A stretch of DNA of 43,217 nt from Actinomycetes bacterium (GCA_021810205.1 JAJZJC010000020.1:1-43217), one strand, 5' to 3'; shown: positions 23,558-32,199, counted from the stretch's first letter. Numbers and translations: made by a program. The notes: generated by a model from the sequence alone, not told the origin.

Positions 23558-24646
23558 TCAACCGTGCCGCCGCTGCAGCGCTGCAGCGGCGGCACGGACC
23601 CCGTCGCTCTCGCACACTGGCGCGGGCTGCCCGCCGTCGATCGCGCAGATGCCGGCGCTGAGGTAGTTCGACGCCCCGAGGACGAGCTTGGTCACCGGAT
23701 TCGAGGGGTCCGAGAGGTCGGCGGCGATGGTTTTCCGAGACAGCCCCGAGAGGAACTTGGGTGTGAAACCCGACCCCGAGAGGACGACCTTGTTCCCTAC
23801 GTCGAAGAACGGGATCGAGGCGCTCTCGTCGTAGCGCCGAAGCAGTGCCGCCTCGCTCGCCGAGGGTTCGTGGATGACGCGATGGCGACCTGTCAGCCGG
23901 TCCTGCCCGTACATCTCGAGCAGCTTCGCGCTGATGTACGGGCTCTTGAACGTCGTCGTCGAGAAGTCGAAGGTCTGAGTCCGAGGGTCGACGTCGACCG
24001 GCGAGGACTGCATCGTCTCCAGGCCGCTGAAGGTCCCGAAACGAGCGAGCGACGTCACGACCGCCCATCGCTCAGCAGCGCAGAACGGGCAGAACTCGCC
24101 GTCGAGCACGAAGACGCCTGGCTTGCCTGTGAAGGCGAGCGGCGTCGCTTTGGCGAGCACGGAGGGGACAACGACCGCGTCAGCGAGGCCGACTCGGTCG
24201 TAGGCCGATGCCGGAACGCGGGTGACAGCACGCAGGATCGACGCAGGCACCGGTCGCGCCGTGTACCGCACGCTGGTCGCGACCTTGGTGTCGGGGCTCC
24301 TGCCCGCGGTCTCGCCCACGACGATCACCACCGCGACGACGAGCACCACGATGACGACGGCGCCCCAGGCGAACAGCCGGCCCCGGGCAAGTCCGCGCAA
24401 CCCCGACGGTGGCCACCCGACGGTCGACCTGGAGGACTCGGGCCGCCCGGGATGCGCGCCGCGCGCGGTGGCCACCCCACCGCTGCCGCGACGCCCCTCC
24501 CCTGCGCTCGGGCGGCCCGTGCCTCGCCGGTTCCCTCCTCCAGTCGTCGGCTTCGCTTGCCGGGCTGAGGTCGCGGGTGATGCCGCGCGTCCTGACCGCC
24601 TGGCACCCGCCGGTGGACCTGATCGTGTGGAGTGTGCCCGCGCCAT
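23558..24646 (-). CDS. DUF929 family membrane-anchored thioredoxin-like protein
   Basis: A 362-aa protein. The first ~90 residues are a basic, Gly/Arg/Pro-rich cytoplasmic region, followed by a single membrane helix (FAWGAVVIVVLVVAVVIVV). The extracytoplasmic domain carries GEFCPFCAAERWAVV, a CxxC in a thioredoxin-like setting, then FGTFSGLETMQS and a SIPFFDVGNKVVLSGSGF block typical of DUF929. It is probably a thiol-disulfide protein of the envelope. The start is ATG 24646 without a clear ribosome site; the variable N terminus makes a later start possible. It converges with the cupin gene, and its 3' codons form a 36-bp palindrome. Confidence 0.82.
   Translation of the reverse strand: MARAHSTRSGPPAGARRSGRAASPATSARQAKPTTGGGNRRGTGRPSAGEGRRGSGGVATARGAHPGRPESSRSTVGWPPSGLRGLARGRLFAWGAVVIVVLVVAVVIVVGETAGRSPDTKVATSVRYTARPVPASILRAVTRVPASAYDRVGLADAVVVPSVLAKATPLAFTGKPGVFVLDGEFCPFCAAERWAVVTSLARFGTFSGLETMQSSPVDVDPRTQTFDFSTTTFKSPYISAKLLEMYGQDRLTGRHRVIHEPSASEAALLRRYDESASIPFFDVGNKVVLSGSGFTPKFLSGLSRKTIAADLSDPSNPVTKLVLGASNYLSAGICAIDGGQPAPVCESDGVRAAAAALQRRHG
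23562..23597. repeat. 36-bp perfect palindrome at the 3' end of the DUF929 gene
   Basis: The sequence from 23562 to 23597 equals its own reverse complement over all 36 bases. It encodes the last Ala/Leu/Arg-rich residues (AAAAALQRRHG) of the DUF929 protein and reaches almost to its stop. In RNA it can form a long stem in either direction, so it may terminate both this gene and the convergent cupin gene. Confidence 0.85.
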
Positions 24647-24986
24647 GGGTGCTCAGCTCTCCCTCGTGGTGCCGTCCCGGCATTGGTGTCGCCACTGACG
24701 ACGAGCGTGCCGACCATGCCCGCCTGCGCGTCGGCGCGGACTGGGTAGCGGTACTCGTAGGCGCCAGTCGTGAACGTCGTGGGCGCCGTGATCCCCGTGT
24801 ACTGCGACCGTCGGCGACATGCCTTCAGGGTGCACCGCCGTCGACGTATCGAGGTAGGGCCCTACGTCCTCAGCGATCTCGACGACGTCGCGGGAACGAG
24901 AACGGACGGGACGGACGATTGGGCCTTCTCGCCGAACGCCCGTCTCACCCCGTTGGCGACAAGGCCGACAGGGGTACACATCCGGT
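24647..24986. other. 340-bp region with a cupredoxin relic
   Basis: This lies between the divergent DUF929 and UbiB-family genes. Apart from the minus-strand cupredoxin-like fragment (24670-24801), nothing conserved is seen. It must also hold the promoters of both neighbours, but no clear -35/-10 pair was identified. Confidence 0.4.
24670..24801 (-). pseudogene. Fragment resembling the C terminus of a cupredoxin
   Basis: The minus strand from 24801 reads YTGITAPTTFTTGAYEYR, then AQAGMVGTLVVSGDTN. This matches the last strands of blue-copper proteins (TYxYxCPVPGHAxAGMVGTLVV), including the GMVGTLVV end. The copper-ligand Cys and His positions are replaced (YPVRAD for CPVPGH), a stop lies shortly upstream in this frame, and the frame runs on past the expected end into the DUF929 gene. 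It is best read as a decayed gene; the resemblance is short. Confidence 0.4.
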
Positions 24987-26654
24987 GTGCCGACGCTCAA
25001 ACTGGCTCACTTCTCACGCTACGGGGACCTTGCCCGCCTCCTGGTGGCCCACCGCGGTGCCCTGCGAAAGGACATGGCCGAGGACCAGGCGGACGCGACG
25101 GCGCTGGCAGTGGATGCCAACCGGCTGGTCCGTGAGCTCCAGGAGCTGGGGCCAACCTACGTCAAGCTTGGCCAGGTGCTCTCGAGTCGGGTGGACCTAC
25201 TCCCTGCCGCCTACACCGAAGCGCTCCGACGCCTCCAGGACCACGCCGAGCCGCTCCCCTTCGACGTCGTGCGCCAGGTCGCCGAAGGGGAGCTCGGCGC
25301 CCGACTTTCATCGTTGTTCACCACCTTCGACACGGATCCGCTCGGAGCGGCCTCGATGGCCCAGGTACACCGGGCAGTCCTGCGCGATGGCCGCACCGTC
25401 GCCGTCAAAATTCAACGCCCCGGCATCCGGCCCCAGATCCTCGAGGATATGGACGTCATCAGCGAGCTCGCGGTGACCTTCGACGGCCATGTCGGCGCCG
25501 CGAACCGAGCCGGACTCAGCGCGATGGTCGACGAGTTCCGGCGCGCGCTCCTCGATGAGCTCGACTACCAGCACGAGGCAGCGAACCTGAGGATGCTCGC
25601 CGAGGTGCTCCAGCCCTACAGCCACCTCTTCGCGCCCATCCCGGTCGAGGAGTACTCGACCGCGCGGCTGCTCGTCATGACCCTGATCGAGGGGACCGAC
25701 GTCGGCAGGCTCGAGGACACCGCAGTGCCCGAGGCCGAAGGCGAAACGCTGGTGAGCCAGCTTTTCAAGGCGTATCTCGACCAGATCCTCGTCCACGGGG
25801 TGTACCACGCCGATCCGCACCCCGGGAACGTCGTTCTCACCCCCGATCGTCGCTTGGCGCTCTTGGACGTGGGCATGACGGGCCGTCTATCGCCCGAACT
25901 GCGCGAGACCCTGGTGCGGATGCTGGTCGCGCTGGGTGAAGGCCGCGGGACAACCGTCGCCGGTGCGCTCGAGCGCGCCGGGGAGAAGCTGCCCGACTTC
26001 GATCGCAATGGGCTCCAGCGCGACGTCTCCGCGCTCGTGGTGACCCTCGCCGGTGCCGACGTCCAGCACATGCAGGTCGGCCGTCAGCTGGCCGAGCTCG
26101 CCCGTCTCGCGCTCGCCAACGGACTACGGCCACTGCCCGAGCTGTCGATGGTCGGCAAGACGCTCTTGAACCTCGATGACGTCGCGCGGCGCCTGGCCCC
26201 CACCTACGAGCCGGCGACGGCCATCCGCGAGCACGCAGCGTCGGTCACCCGGGACCACCTGTTCTCCGCCACCTCCCCAAGCCGGCTGGTATCGACCGCG
26301 CTCGACGCCAAAGCGCTCGCCGAGCGCCTCCCCGATCGGATGAACCGACTTCTCGAGGCCATCGCCGACGGCACCATCCACATCAGGGTGGAAGGAATGG
26401 ACGAGCGCGAGATCATGCGCAGCGTCCAGAAGCTCGCGAACCGCGCGGCCGCGGGCCTCGCCGTGGCCGCGCTCCTTCTCGCCGCCGCCATCTTCTCGAT
26501 CACGTCACGCGGCCCGCACTGGTGGGGGATCTCCTCGTTCACCGTGATCTTCCTCGGCATCGCCGCGGTGCTCGGGGGGGCGATCATGGCGTCCACGTTC
26601 CGCAATGACCTGCCGCAGCGCCGAGCGCTGCGGCACGGCTCTCGCAAGCGCTGA
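24987..26654 (+). CDS. UbiB/ABC1 (AarF) family atypical kinase
   Basis: A 555-aa atypical protein-kinase-like ATPase, the family linked to quinone and lipid metabolism. Motifs in order: KxGQ block GPTYVKLGQVLSSR (about 50-63), Ala-rich nucleotide loop GAASMAQVHRA (replacing the kinase Gly loop), VAVKIQRPGI (lysine), ELDYQHEAANLRM, catalytic HADPHPGNV and metal-binding LLDVGMTG. Two C-terminal membrane helices follow (AAAGLAVAALLLAAAIF and FTVIFLGIAAVLGGAIM). All key residues are present. The start is GTG 24987. It stands alone, so no pathway can be assigned from neighbours. Confidence 0.92.
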   Translation: MPTLKLAHFSRYGDLARLLVAHRGALRKDMAEDQADATALAVDANRLVRELQELGPTYVKLGQVLSSRVDLLPAAYTEALRRLQDHAEPLPFDVVRQVAEGELGARLSSLFTTFDTDPLGAASMAQVHRAVLRDGRTVAVKIQRPGIRPQILEDMDVISELAVTFDGHVGAANRAGLSAMVDEFRRALLDELDYQHEAANLRMLAEVLQPYSHLFAPIPVEEYSTARLLVMTLIEGTDVGRLEDTAVPEAEGETLVSQLFKAYLDQILVHGVYHADPHPGNVVLTPDRRLALLDVGMTGRLSPELRETLVRMLVALGEGRGTTVAGALERAGEKLPDFDRNGLQRDVSALVVTLAGADVQHMQVGRQLAELARLALANGLRPLPELSMVGKTLLNLDDVARRLAPTYEPATAIREHAASVTRDHLFSATSPSRLVSTALDAKALAERLPDRMNRLLEAIADGTIHIRVEGMDEREIMRSVQKLANRAAAGLAVAALLLAAAIFSITSRGPHWWGISSFTVIFLGIAAVLGGAIMASTFRNDLPQRRALRHGSRKR

Positions 26655-26843
26655 GCGGCGCGCCGGGCCGGCGATCTCTCGCTCAGCATGGCAGCGTGCC
26701 CTCCACGCGGACGCGCCGGTACCGAGTGCGACCACCGCGTCGCACCCGAGGGGGAGCCTGGAGTTCCCAGGCCCCACCCTTGCTGCTGACCGGTCGCATG
26801 GGCGCCTGCTCGGCGCCCTTCACCGGGTGGCGGACCCTGTGGC

Positions 26844-27318
26844 TCACAAGACCGGCGTCTCCGCCGTGCGCGACAGCGCCATCGGACCCACGTCCCCGGC
26901 TGCACAGCGCAGGGCCTTCTCTACTCCAGCTCGGTGTTCATCCTCCCGAGCCGGTCCCGGTGCTCGACGACCACGGTCGTCACCTTGGGGTCAGAGAGCA
27001 GACGGCGTACCTTGCTCCGGGCCCCGCTCATCCCTGAGCCCACTTCTGCTTCGACACGAACGACAGGGTGCCCCGCCTTGACTGCCCATTCGCTCAGTCG
27101 TGCGACTTGGCGGTCGAGGTCACCTCGCTGGCCGTGGGAGGACACCCGGGCGTAGAGCCCGGACCCCTCTTGCACCTTGTCGGTCATCGCGTCCGGAGAG
27201 ACGAGGATGGTCCTCTCGTTCACCCTGAGAGCGGGGACCGGCAGGGTCCCGTTGTGGAACCAGCGATAGGCCGTCTGCGGGTGCACCCTTGCAGCCTCGC
27301 CCACTGGGTCAAGTTCAC
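26844..27318 (-). pseudogene. IS607-family serine resolvase (TnpA) relic
   Basis: From GTG 27318 the minus strand reads VNLTQWARLQG, the usual IS607 TnpA start. A frameshift follows at about 27285-27292, and the match continues as VHPQTAYRWFHNGTLPVPA (MerR-type HTH), GLYARVSSHGQRGDLDRQ (catalytic serine in ARVSS) and VVVEHRDRLGRMNTEL. There a stop intervenes. The next bases in a shifted frame read VEKALRCAAGDVGP, which is the normal C terminus, so about 150 bp of the middle were deleted. Stop at 26844. No tnpB partner is seen. It is a dead mobile element next to tRNA-Arg. Confidence 0.82.
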
Positions 27319-27439
27319 ACCCCAAGGGTAGTAGTCGAACGTGTGTTCGTGGTGTATGGTCCAGTATCTCGGCAGCAGTTGGGTACCCTCGTTGGCGCCT
27401 GTCACGCCTGAGAGAATGTACCTCTGAACTGGGCGTTTG

Positions 27440-27516
27440 TGGCGCGCTCGGAGGGATTCGAACCCCCAACCTTCTGATCCGTAGTCAGATGCTCTAGTCC
27501 GTTGAGCTACGAGCGC
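27440..27516 (-). tRNA. tRNA-Arg(ACG)
   Basis: On the minus strand the acceptor stem GCGCTCG (from 27516) pairs with CGAGCGC. The D arm is AGCTCAACGGACTAGAGC, the anticodon stem TCTGA/TCAGA surrounds the loop CTACGGA (anticodon ACG), and the T arm contains GGTTCGAATCC. The CCA end is encoded (27442-27440). An IS607 relic lies 121 bp on its 3' side. Confidence 0.95.
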
Positions 27517-27678
27517 GGGCCCGGGCGTCCGAAGAGCCCGCCTCGGCGCCGACCGGGGCCGACACCGAGATACCCACTCTATCTGGTGCCCGCAGGGCCC
27601 CCAAAGCGCGTGGCACCCCAGGTCGTAGCGACGTCTGCCGTACCCGCACGGAGTGCCCGCAACGATGGCCTCGGGGAA

Positions 27679-28536
27679 TCAGAGTCCCAGGTGGTTGCCC
27701 TGCCACAATTTGATCCCGCCCAAGATGCCGGCCCTGTTGTCGACGACGGTCGCCCGGTCTCCCAGTGTGGCGAGGCGGTCTCGGTGTACCCGGCGAGCGT
27801 TGCCGCCCCCGATGAACAGGTGATCGAAGAAGAACAGGCCATCGAGGTTCACGATGGCTCTCCCCACGCGCCGGTTCCAGCGATCGTCGCCGATCTCCTT
27901 GCGGGCGCGCTCGCCAAGTTGATCGTTGTAGGTCTCGCCCTTTCGGAACGGCTGGTGCGCGATCTCGAGATGCGGCATGAGCGCCCCGTCCATGAAGAGG
28001 GCGGTGCCGAAACCGGTGCCAAGCGTGATCACCAGCTCGAGCCCGACGCCGGAGACGACGGCGAGCCCTTGGACGTCCGCGTCGTTGGCCACTCGCGTCG
28101 GTTTCCCAGTCGCCTCCTGTAGCGCACTCGCGAGGTCGAAGCGGTGCCAGGCCTCGGAAAGCGCCGGGTCTACCTCGCTGCCGGGGCCGGACTTGGTGAC
28201 GAAGTGCGGGGCGCTCAGCACCACGCCGCCGCGCACCATCCCGGGGAAGCCGACTGATACACGGTCGGCGGAGGGGAGGCGCGCGATGAGCTTCTCGAGC
28301 CGGCCGATCATCCCCTTGTCGCCCGTCGGCGGCATCGGATAGGTCGTAGGGATGCGGACCCGGTCCGCGAGCATGACGCCGGCGAGATTCAACACCGACG
28401 CCTTCAACCCCGTGCCACCGATATCGATCGCGAGGGTGTGCGGCCGATCGGTCGGGGCCACGTCGGGCGCATCGGCGTCTGCGACGTCGGTCGGGACCAT
28501 CGCTGCCGCGGTCACGTCGCGGCGGGCATTGCTCAT
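27679..28536 (-). CDS. ppgK: Polyphosphate glucokinase (ROK family)
   Basis: PpgK phosphorylates glucose with polyphosphate (and usually ATP) and is typical of actinobacteria. The start is ATG 28536 behind GGAAGGGG; the longer open frame upstream is not coding. The first ~33 residues are a variable head. Then come the phosphate loop LAIDIGGTGLKASVL, VSVGFPGMVRGGVVLSAPHF, the catalytic region RVANDADVQGLAV, the glycine-rich LGTGFGTALFMDG, HQPF, and a C-terminal LFIGGGNARRV with nucleotide-site glycines. 285 aa, close to the usual 250-270. It may use trehalose-derived glucose, but this is only a metabolic guess. Confidence 0.93.
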   Translation of the reverse strand: MSNARRDVTAAAMVPTDVADADAPDVAPTDRPHTLAIDIGGTGLKASVLNLAGVMLADRVRIPTTYPMPPTGDKGMIGRLEKLIARLPSADRVSVGFPGMVRGGVVLSAPHFVTKSGPGSEVDPALSEAWHRFDLASALQEATGKPTRVANDADVQGLAVVSGVGLELVITLGTGFGTALFMDGALMPHLEIAHQPFRKGETYNDQLGERARKEIGDDRWNRRVGRAIVNLDGLFFFDHLFIGGGNARRVHRDRLATLGDRATVVDNRAGILGGIKLWQGNHLGL

Positions 28537-28648
28537 CGGGTCCCCTTCCTGGATTCCGGCGAGTCGCAGTGCCAGGGGGCCACGAGAGGAGCTCCCTGCC
28601 GCCCGCCGACCTGCTCGCCTGCAGCGGCGAGCCCCTTGGTCCTCGCGA

Positions 28649-30376
28649 TCACCGCCTCGACTGTAACGGGCGTCGGCGGCGGACTCCCAGCGCTGCCGTC
28701 GTGCCAGCACGTCCGGCCCGCTCGACGAGCACCGGATCACGGTACCAGGCACGCAAACGGATCCTGGCGGGTGGGAGCGAGCCGTAGACGAGTACCGCCG
28801 TTCCCGGTGGCTGGCGCCGTAGCGTGTCGGTGGGCAAGAGCCGGCGGACGGTCGGTGACGTGGTGACGGTGCGCTCTCCGCGCGCCCCGAAGGACACCGA
28901 CGGAGCATCGAGCTCCTCGTCACCGGCCAGCTGGCTCGCGAAGTCCAGCGTCGCAGGGTCGGCGATGCCCGGCAGGAAGAGCTTCGCCCGGTGGTTGTTC
29001 ACCACGGTCGCCGCCCGCTCGCCGTAGCGGGCTCGTACCTGCGCGAGGTCCTGCCACACGGTGACCAGTTGGATCCCGTGCCCGGCACCGGTCGCCGCGA
29101 TCGCGTCGAGCTCGCGGAGGGGCGCGATATTGGCGGCCTCGTCGAGGAGGACGAGGAGCGGTGGATCGAGCGGCGAGCCCTGCCGAGAGGCCTTCGCGAA
29201 CGCAGCGTCGAGCACCTGGTTCACGAGCGCCACGAAGAGCGCGCGCAGCCGGCGCTGGTCGTGGGCCGGCGCGCACAGGTACAACGTGTGCCTGCCGCCG
29301 AGGAGCGCCGCGGGATCGATCGCCGCGCTCCCCTCTTCGGGGAAAGGAGCGGTGAGCGACGGCGTGCCGTAGTAGGACGGCGTGCCGTAGGGCGGCGTGT
29401 CGTCGGGTCGGTGCCCGGCGGTGGCGGCGTCCGCGCCGTGGTCGGCCGCCGACCCTTCGGCCTGCGCGAAGGGCTCGAGAATGGTCTCTGCCGTCGTGTA
29501 GATGGCGCTGCGCTGCCTGTCATCGCGAAGCCACGTCGCCCGCGCCGCCTGCAGGGCTTCGGGAACGCCTGCGGAGTGCAGTATCTCGGTCACCTCCTCG
29601 CTCTCTTGTTCGTCGACCCAGCGCGCGACGTCGCGAATGGTCGCCCCGCTGACCGCTGCCGCGAAGAACAACGGGGCGAGCAGCTTCGCGGCGGTCGCGT
29701 ACCAGAACTCGCCGTCCGCGGTCGTGCCCTCGCCCTTGGTGACTTCCGTGAGGTCTGCAGCAACGCGCCGGGCAGCGGGCCACGATCGCGCCGCGGCGAT
29801 CGGCGACCACGAAGCTGCCACGAGCCCGGTCGTGCGGGCGGGGTCGAAACACCACACGGTGCCGCATCGTCGCCGGTGCTCGAGGGTGTCGCGCACAAGA
29901 TCCGTCTTCACGCTGGCCGCGAGCACGGGCCCCTCCCAGCCGAGGAGTGCCGGCACCGCCACCGCAGTCGTCTTTCCACTTTGGGTTGGCCCGACGACGG
30001 CCACCGACTGGGAACGCTCAGCCGCGACCGTGTGTCGTGCCCACGGACCGGCCGTCTCTCCGAGCACCAGTCGTCCCGAGCCTGTGTCGCGCCGCAGGAG
30101 CAGCGGCGCGAGATCTCGTCGCTCGGCCCAGCGCGCGCCGCGAATGGTGTCGCCCCGGGTGCGCACGAGCGCCCCCCGGCAGCTCGGTCCCGGAGACCAC
30201 GCCCACGGGCGGGCACCCGATCCGCTCGGGATCCGGCCGTTGGCCGACCACGGCCTGGAGCCGCCGGCGGGCGATCCCGGCGCTCGCCCAAAGAAGCGTC
30301 CGCCAAGCGCCCCCGACGCGACGGTGGCCGCGAGGGCACCGGCCGCGAACACGACGGTGACGACGTGCGTGCTCAC
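28649..30376 (-). CDS. VirD4/TraD-type type IV coupling ATPase
   Basis: A 575-aa membrane ATPase that would deliver substrate DNA or protein to a type IV secretion channel. One N-terminal hydrophobic segment (VVTVVFAAGALAATVASGALGG) is followed by a basic linker, Walker A VVGPTQSGKTT (about 125-135) and ASVKTDLVRDTLEHRR. Then come Walker B LLVLLDEAANIAPL (near residue 405) and the conserved GIQLVTVWQDLAQVRARYG and NNHRAKLFLPGI blocks of TraD/TraG proteins. A low-complexity loop (YGTPSYYGTPSL) precedes the second half. The ATG overlaps the stop of the upstream VirB4-like gene by 4 bp. Last gene of the minus-strand module. Confidence 0.88.
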   Translation of the reverse strand: MSTHVVTVVFAAGALAATVASGALGGRFFGRAPGSPAGGSRPWSANGRIPSGSGARPWAWSPGPSCRGALVRTRGDTIRGARWAERRDLAPLLLRRDTGSGRLVLGETAGPWARHTVAAERSQSVAVVGPTQSGKTTAVAVPALLGWEGPVLAASVKTDLVRDTLEHRRRCGTVWCFDPARTTGLVAASWSPIAAARSWPAARRVAADLTEVTKGEGTTADGEFWYATAAKLLAPLFFAAAVSGATIRDVARWVDEQESEEVTEILHSAGVPEALQAARATWLRDDRQRSAIYTTAETILEPFAQAEGSAADHGADAATAGHRPDDTPPYGTPSYYGTPSLTAPFPEEGSAAIDPAALLGGRHTLYLCAPAHDQRRLRALFVALVNQVLDAAFAKASRQGSPLDPPLLVLLDEAANIAPLRELDAIAATGAGHGIQLVTVWQDLAQVRARYGERAATVVNNHRAKLFLPGIADPATLDFASQLAGDEELDAPSVSFGARGERTVTTSPTVRRLLPTDTLRRQPPGTAVLVYGSLPPARIRLRAWYRDPVLVERAGRAGTTAALGVRRRRPLQSRR

Positions 30377-31767
30377 GCGGACCGCGTCGGTGCCAGTGCG
30401 GGGGCCGGCGACCCGGCAGGCGCTGCGTGCGGCGATCTGGCAGTCGGCACCATGGCGTCGTCGGTGTCAACAAGACGGCGCTCTGTCGGTCCGACGACGT
30501 GCTGGACGAGGAACGCCCGACGCCCGACTTTCCACAGCGCCACGCCACGGCGAAGCTGTGGCAACAGGTCCGCTTCGGTCTCGGAGAGCGACAGGAGCTC
30601 CGAGGCCGCCGCCACCTCGCCCGGCGCCTGGCCGTAGACCACGCGCGTCTCGGAGTCCGCAAGAAGGCCGCTCGCGAGGCTCACCTGCTCCGATCCGGTC
30701 GCTCCTACGGCCCGCAGATCCGACAGCCGATGGAGCACCGCGATGTTGGCGATCCCGTACGCGCGTGAGAGCTTCCACGACGCCTGGAGCCAACGTGCGA
30801 CACCGAGGTTCGCGAGCACCGCCCAGGCTTCGTCCACGACCACGAAGACGTGAGCACCTCGTCGTCCGCTCGCCTCACGTGCGAGCGTCGCCTGGAGCCA
30901 CGCGGTCGCGCACGCCATGAGCACACCGAGTGCGGGCGAGTTGAACAACGCGGACAGGTCGAGCGCTACCAGCGTCCCCGAGAGGTCCAGGCCAGGCGTC
31001 GTCGGGCCGTCGAACATCCCGCGCAGGTCCCCGTGCACGAGTCGGCGCAGCTCGAGGGCGACGTCACGGCCGTCTTCGAGGAGCGTGGCTCGATCGGTGC
31101 GAAGAACGGCGGCTGCCTCGACGCTCGGCTCGAGCAGCGACTCGACGACGAGTGGCAACGTCGGGATGCCGTTCGCCGCGGCGACGGTACCGAGCGCGAG
31201 GTCCGTCGCGGCCCGCTCCCGGGGCAACAGGGGGCGCCCGAGACATGCCTCGGCCAGCGAGGCGAGCACCTCCGCTTGGCGCCGGTGCACGCGCAATCCC
31301 GGGAGCCGTGCTTGCGTCGGCTCGGGTCCACACGACGGTGGGGTGAGTGCGGGGATCTCCGACTCTGCGTCGGGACCGGGGTCGAGCGGGTTCAGCCGCA
31401 CGCGCCCGCCGGGACGAAGGGCCACCGGCTGCGTCCCCCATGCCTCGGCGAGCGGGAAGTACTCGCCCTTTGGATCGACGACCCATGCGCGGCGACCGAA
31501 CACCGCCTGACGCCATAGATAGGTCTTGACGAAAGCGCTCTTGCCGCGCCCGATCTGTCCGAAGACGATCATGTTCGGGTTGCTCAAGATCCCCGACGCG
31601 TACAGCTCGAACGGGTCGTGCACGAACGAGCCGCCGAGGAGGTCCCGGCCGACGAGGACACCACGGTGACCGAGCCCTGCCTCGGTGAGGAGCGGGTACG
31701 CCGCGCCCAGGTGGCGGGTCGTGACCTGGTGGGCGGGGACGCGTGGCCCCGTGCGCGGGGTCAGCAT
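30373..31767 (-). CDS. VirB4/TraC-like type IV secretion ATPase
   Basis: A 464-aa ATPase. Blocks: AAYPLLTEAGLGHRGVLVGRD, HDPFELYASGILSNPNMIVF, Walker A GQIGRGKSAF (about 70-79), WVVDPKGEYFPLAEAWG, Walker B FVVVDEAWAVLANLG, the following ASWKLSRAYGIANI, and SLSETEADLLPQL near the C terminus. This is the actinobacterial VirB4-like protein that goes with SCO6880-type systems. ATG 31767 has no obvious ribosome site, and a frame upstream (from about 31816) could encode further N-terminal residues in another phase, so the 5' end may be damaged or misassigned. A 1.7-kb insert with plus-strand genes separates it from the SCO6880-like gene. Confidence 0.85.
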   Translation of the reverse strand: MLTPRTGPRVPAHQVTTRHLGAAYPLLTEAGLGHRGVLVGRDLLGGSFVHDPFELYASGILSNPNMIVFGQIGRGKSAFVKTYLWRQAVFGRRAWVVDPKGEYFPLAEAWGTQPVALRPGGRVRLNPLDPGPDAESEIPALTPPSCGPEPTQARLPGLRVHRRQAEVLASLAEACLGRPLLPRERAATDLALGTVAAANGIPTLPLVVESLLEPSVEAAAVLRTDRATLLEDGRDVALELRRLVHGDLRGMFDGPTTPGLDLSGTLVALDLSALFNSPALGVLMACATAWLQATLAREASGRRGAHVFVVVDEAWAVLANLGVARWLQASWKLSRAYGIANIAVLHRLSDLRAVGATGSEQVSLASGLLADSETRVVYGQAPGEVAAASELLSLSETEADLLPQLRRGVALWKVGRRAFLVQHVVGPTERRLVDTDDAMVPTARSPHAAPAGSPAPALAPTRSA

Positions 31768-31983
31768 TGGTGTGGCTGCGAGCGGGCGAAGGGGGTGTCA
31801 CGACCTCCTCGAACATCACGAACTCGTCTCACGTACTGGAACGGTCGCCCCACGCGGACCGGCTGGCACCCGCCGTGGTTCGGCGTCGCAACGGCGCCCG
31901 GATCAGGCCAGCTCCGCTGCCCACGTCAGAGGGCTGAGCGCCGACCACGGCCAGCCGAGGGAAAGAAGCCGGAGGAGCAGACG
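31768..31983. other. Short gap at the edge of the insert in the T4SS cluster
   Basis: This lies between the VirB4-like start and the truncated HTH gene. On the minus strand a GAGGAGG and a possible GTG/ATG start occur near 31800-31819, but in a different frame from the ATPase. No other feature is seen. Confidence 0.35.
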
Positions 31984-32199
31984 ATGAGTGCACGAGACTG
32001 GGAGAAGCGGGTCCTTGCGGCCGAAGGCGCCGCGGCACAAGCGGCCGAGATCGAATACGAGCTCCTTCTCGCCGGCCGGCTCATGGCCTTGCGTGAAGGC
32101 ACTGGGCTCAGCCAGCGCGAGCTCGCGAAGCGTCTGGGCGTCTCGACGAGACAGCCAAGTCGGCCTGAGCTGTCAGGGGACACCGCGAATTCCTTGTAG
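31984..32199 (+). CDS. Truncated XRE-type HTH protein
   Basis: ATG 31984 has a strong GGAGGAG ribosome site. The 71-aa product begins MSARDWEKRVLAAEGAAAQA, has a coiled helix and then GLSQRELAKRLGVS, the first helices of a lambda-repressor/XRE HTH as in HigA-like antitoxins. The recognition helix and the usual 30-50 C-terminal residues are replaced by TRQPSRPELSGDTANSL and a stop. It is likely a broken antitoxin or regulator. No toxin gene lies beside it. Confidence 0.6.
   Translation: MSARDWEKRVLAAEGAAAQAAEIEYELLLAGRLMALREGTGLSQRELAKRLGVSTRQPSRPELSGDTANSL

Noticed and set aside
26655..26843. Remnant of an IS607 TnpB gene downstream of the resolvase relic
   Set aside because: All six frames were read for RuvC/zinc-ribbon motifs of TnpB and none was recognised.
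26921..27469. A 182-aa intact recombinase starting inside tRNA-Arg
   Set aside because: The first ~60 residues are translation of tRNA and leader sequence. The true IS607 start is in another frame at 27318, so the open frame is an artefact of the frameshifted relic.
27440..27516. Possible selenocysteine tRNA near the selenoproteins
   Set aside because: The only tRNA found has normal stem lengths and an ACG anticodon. No tRNA with the long acceptor and variable arms and a TCA anticodon was seen.
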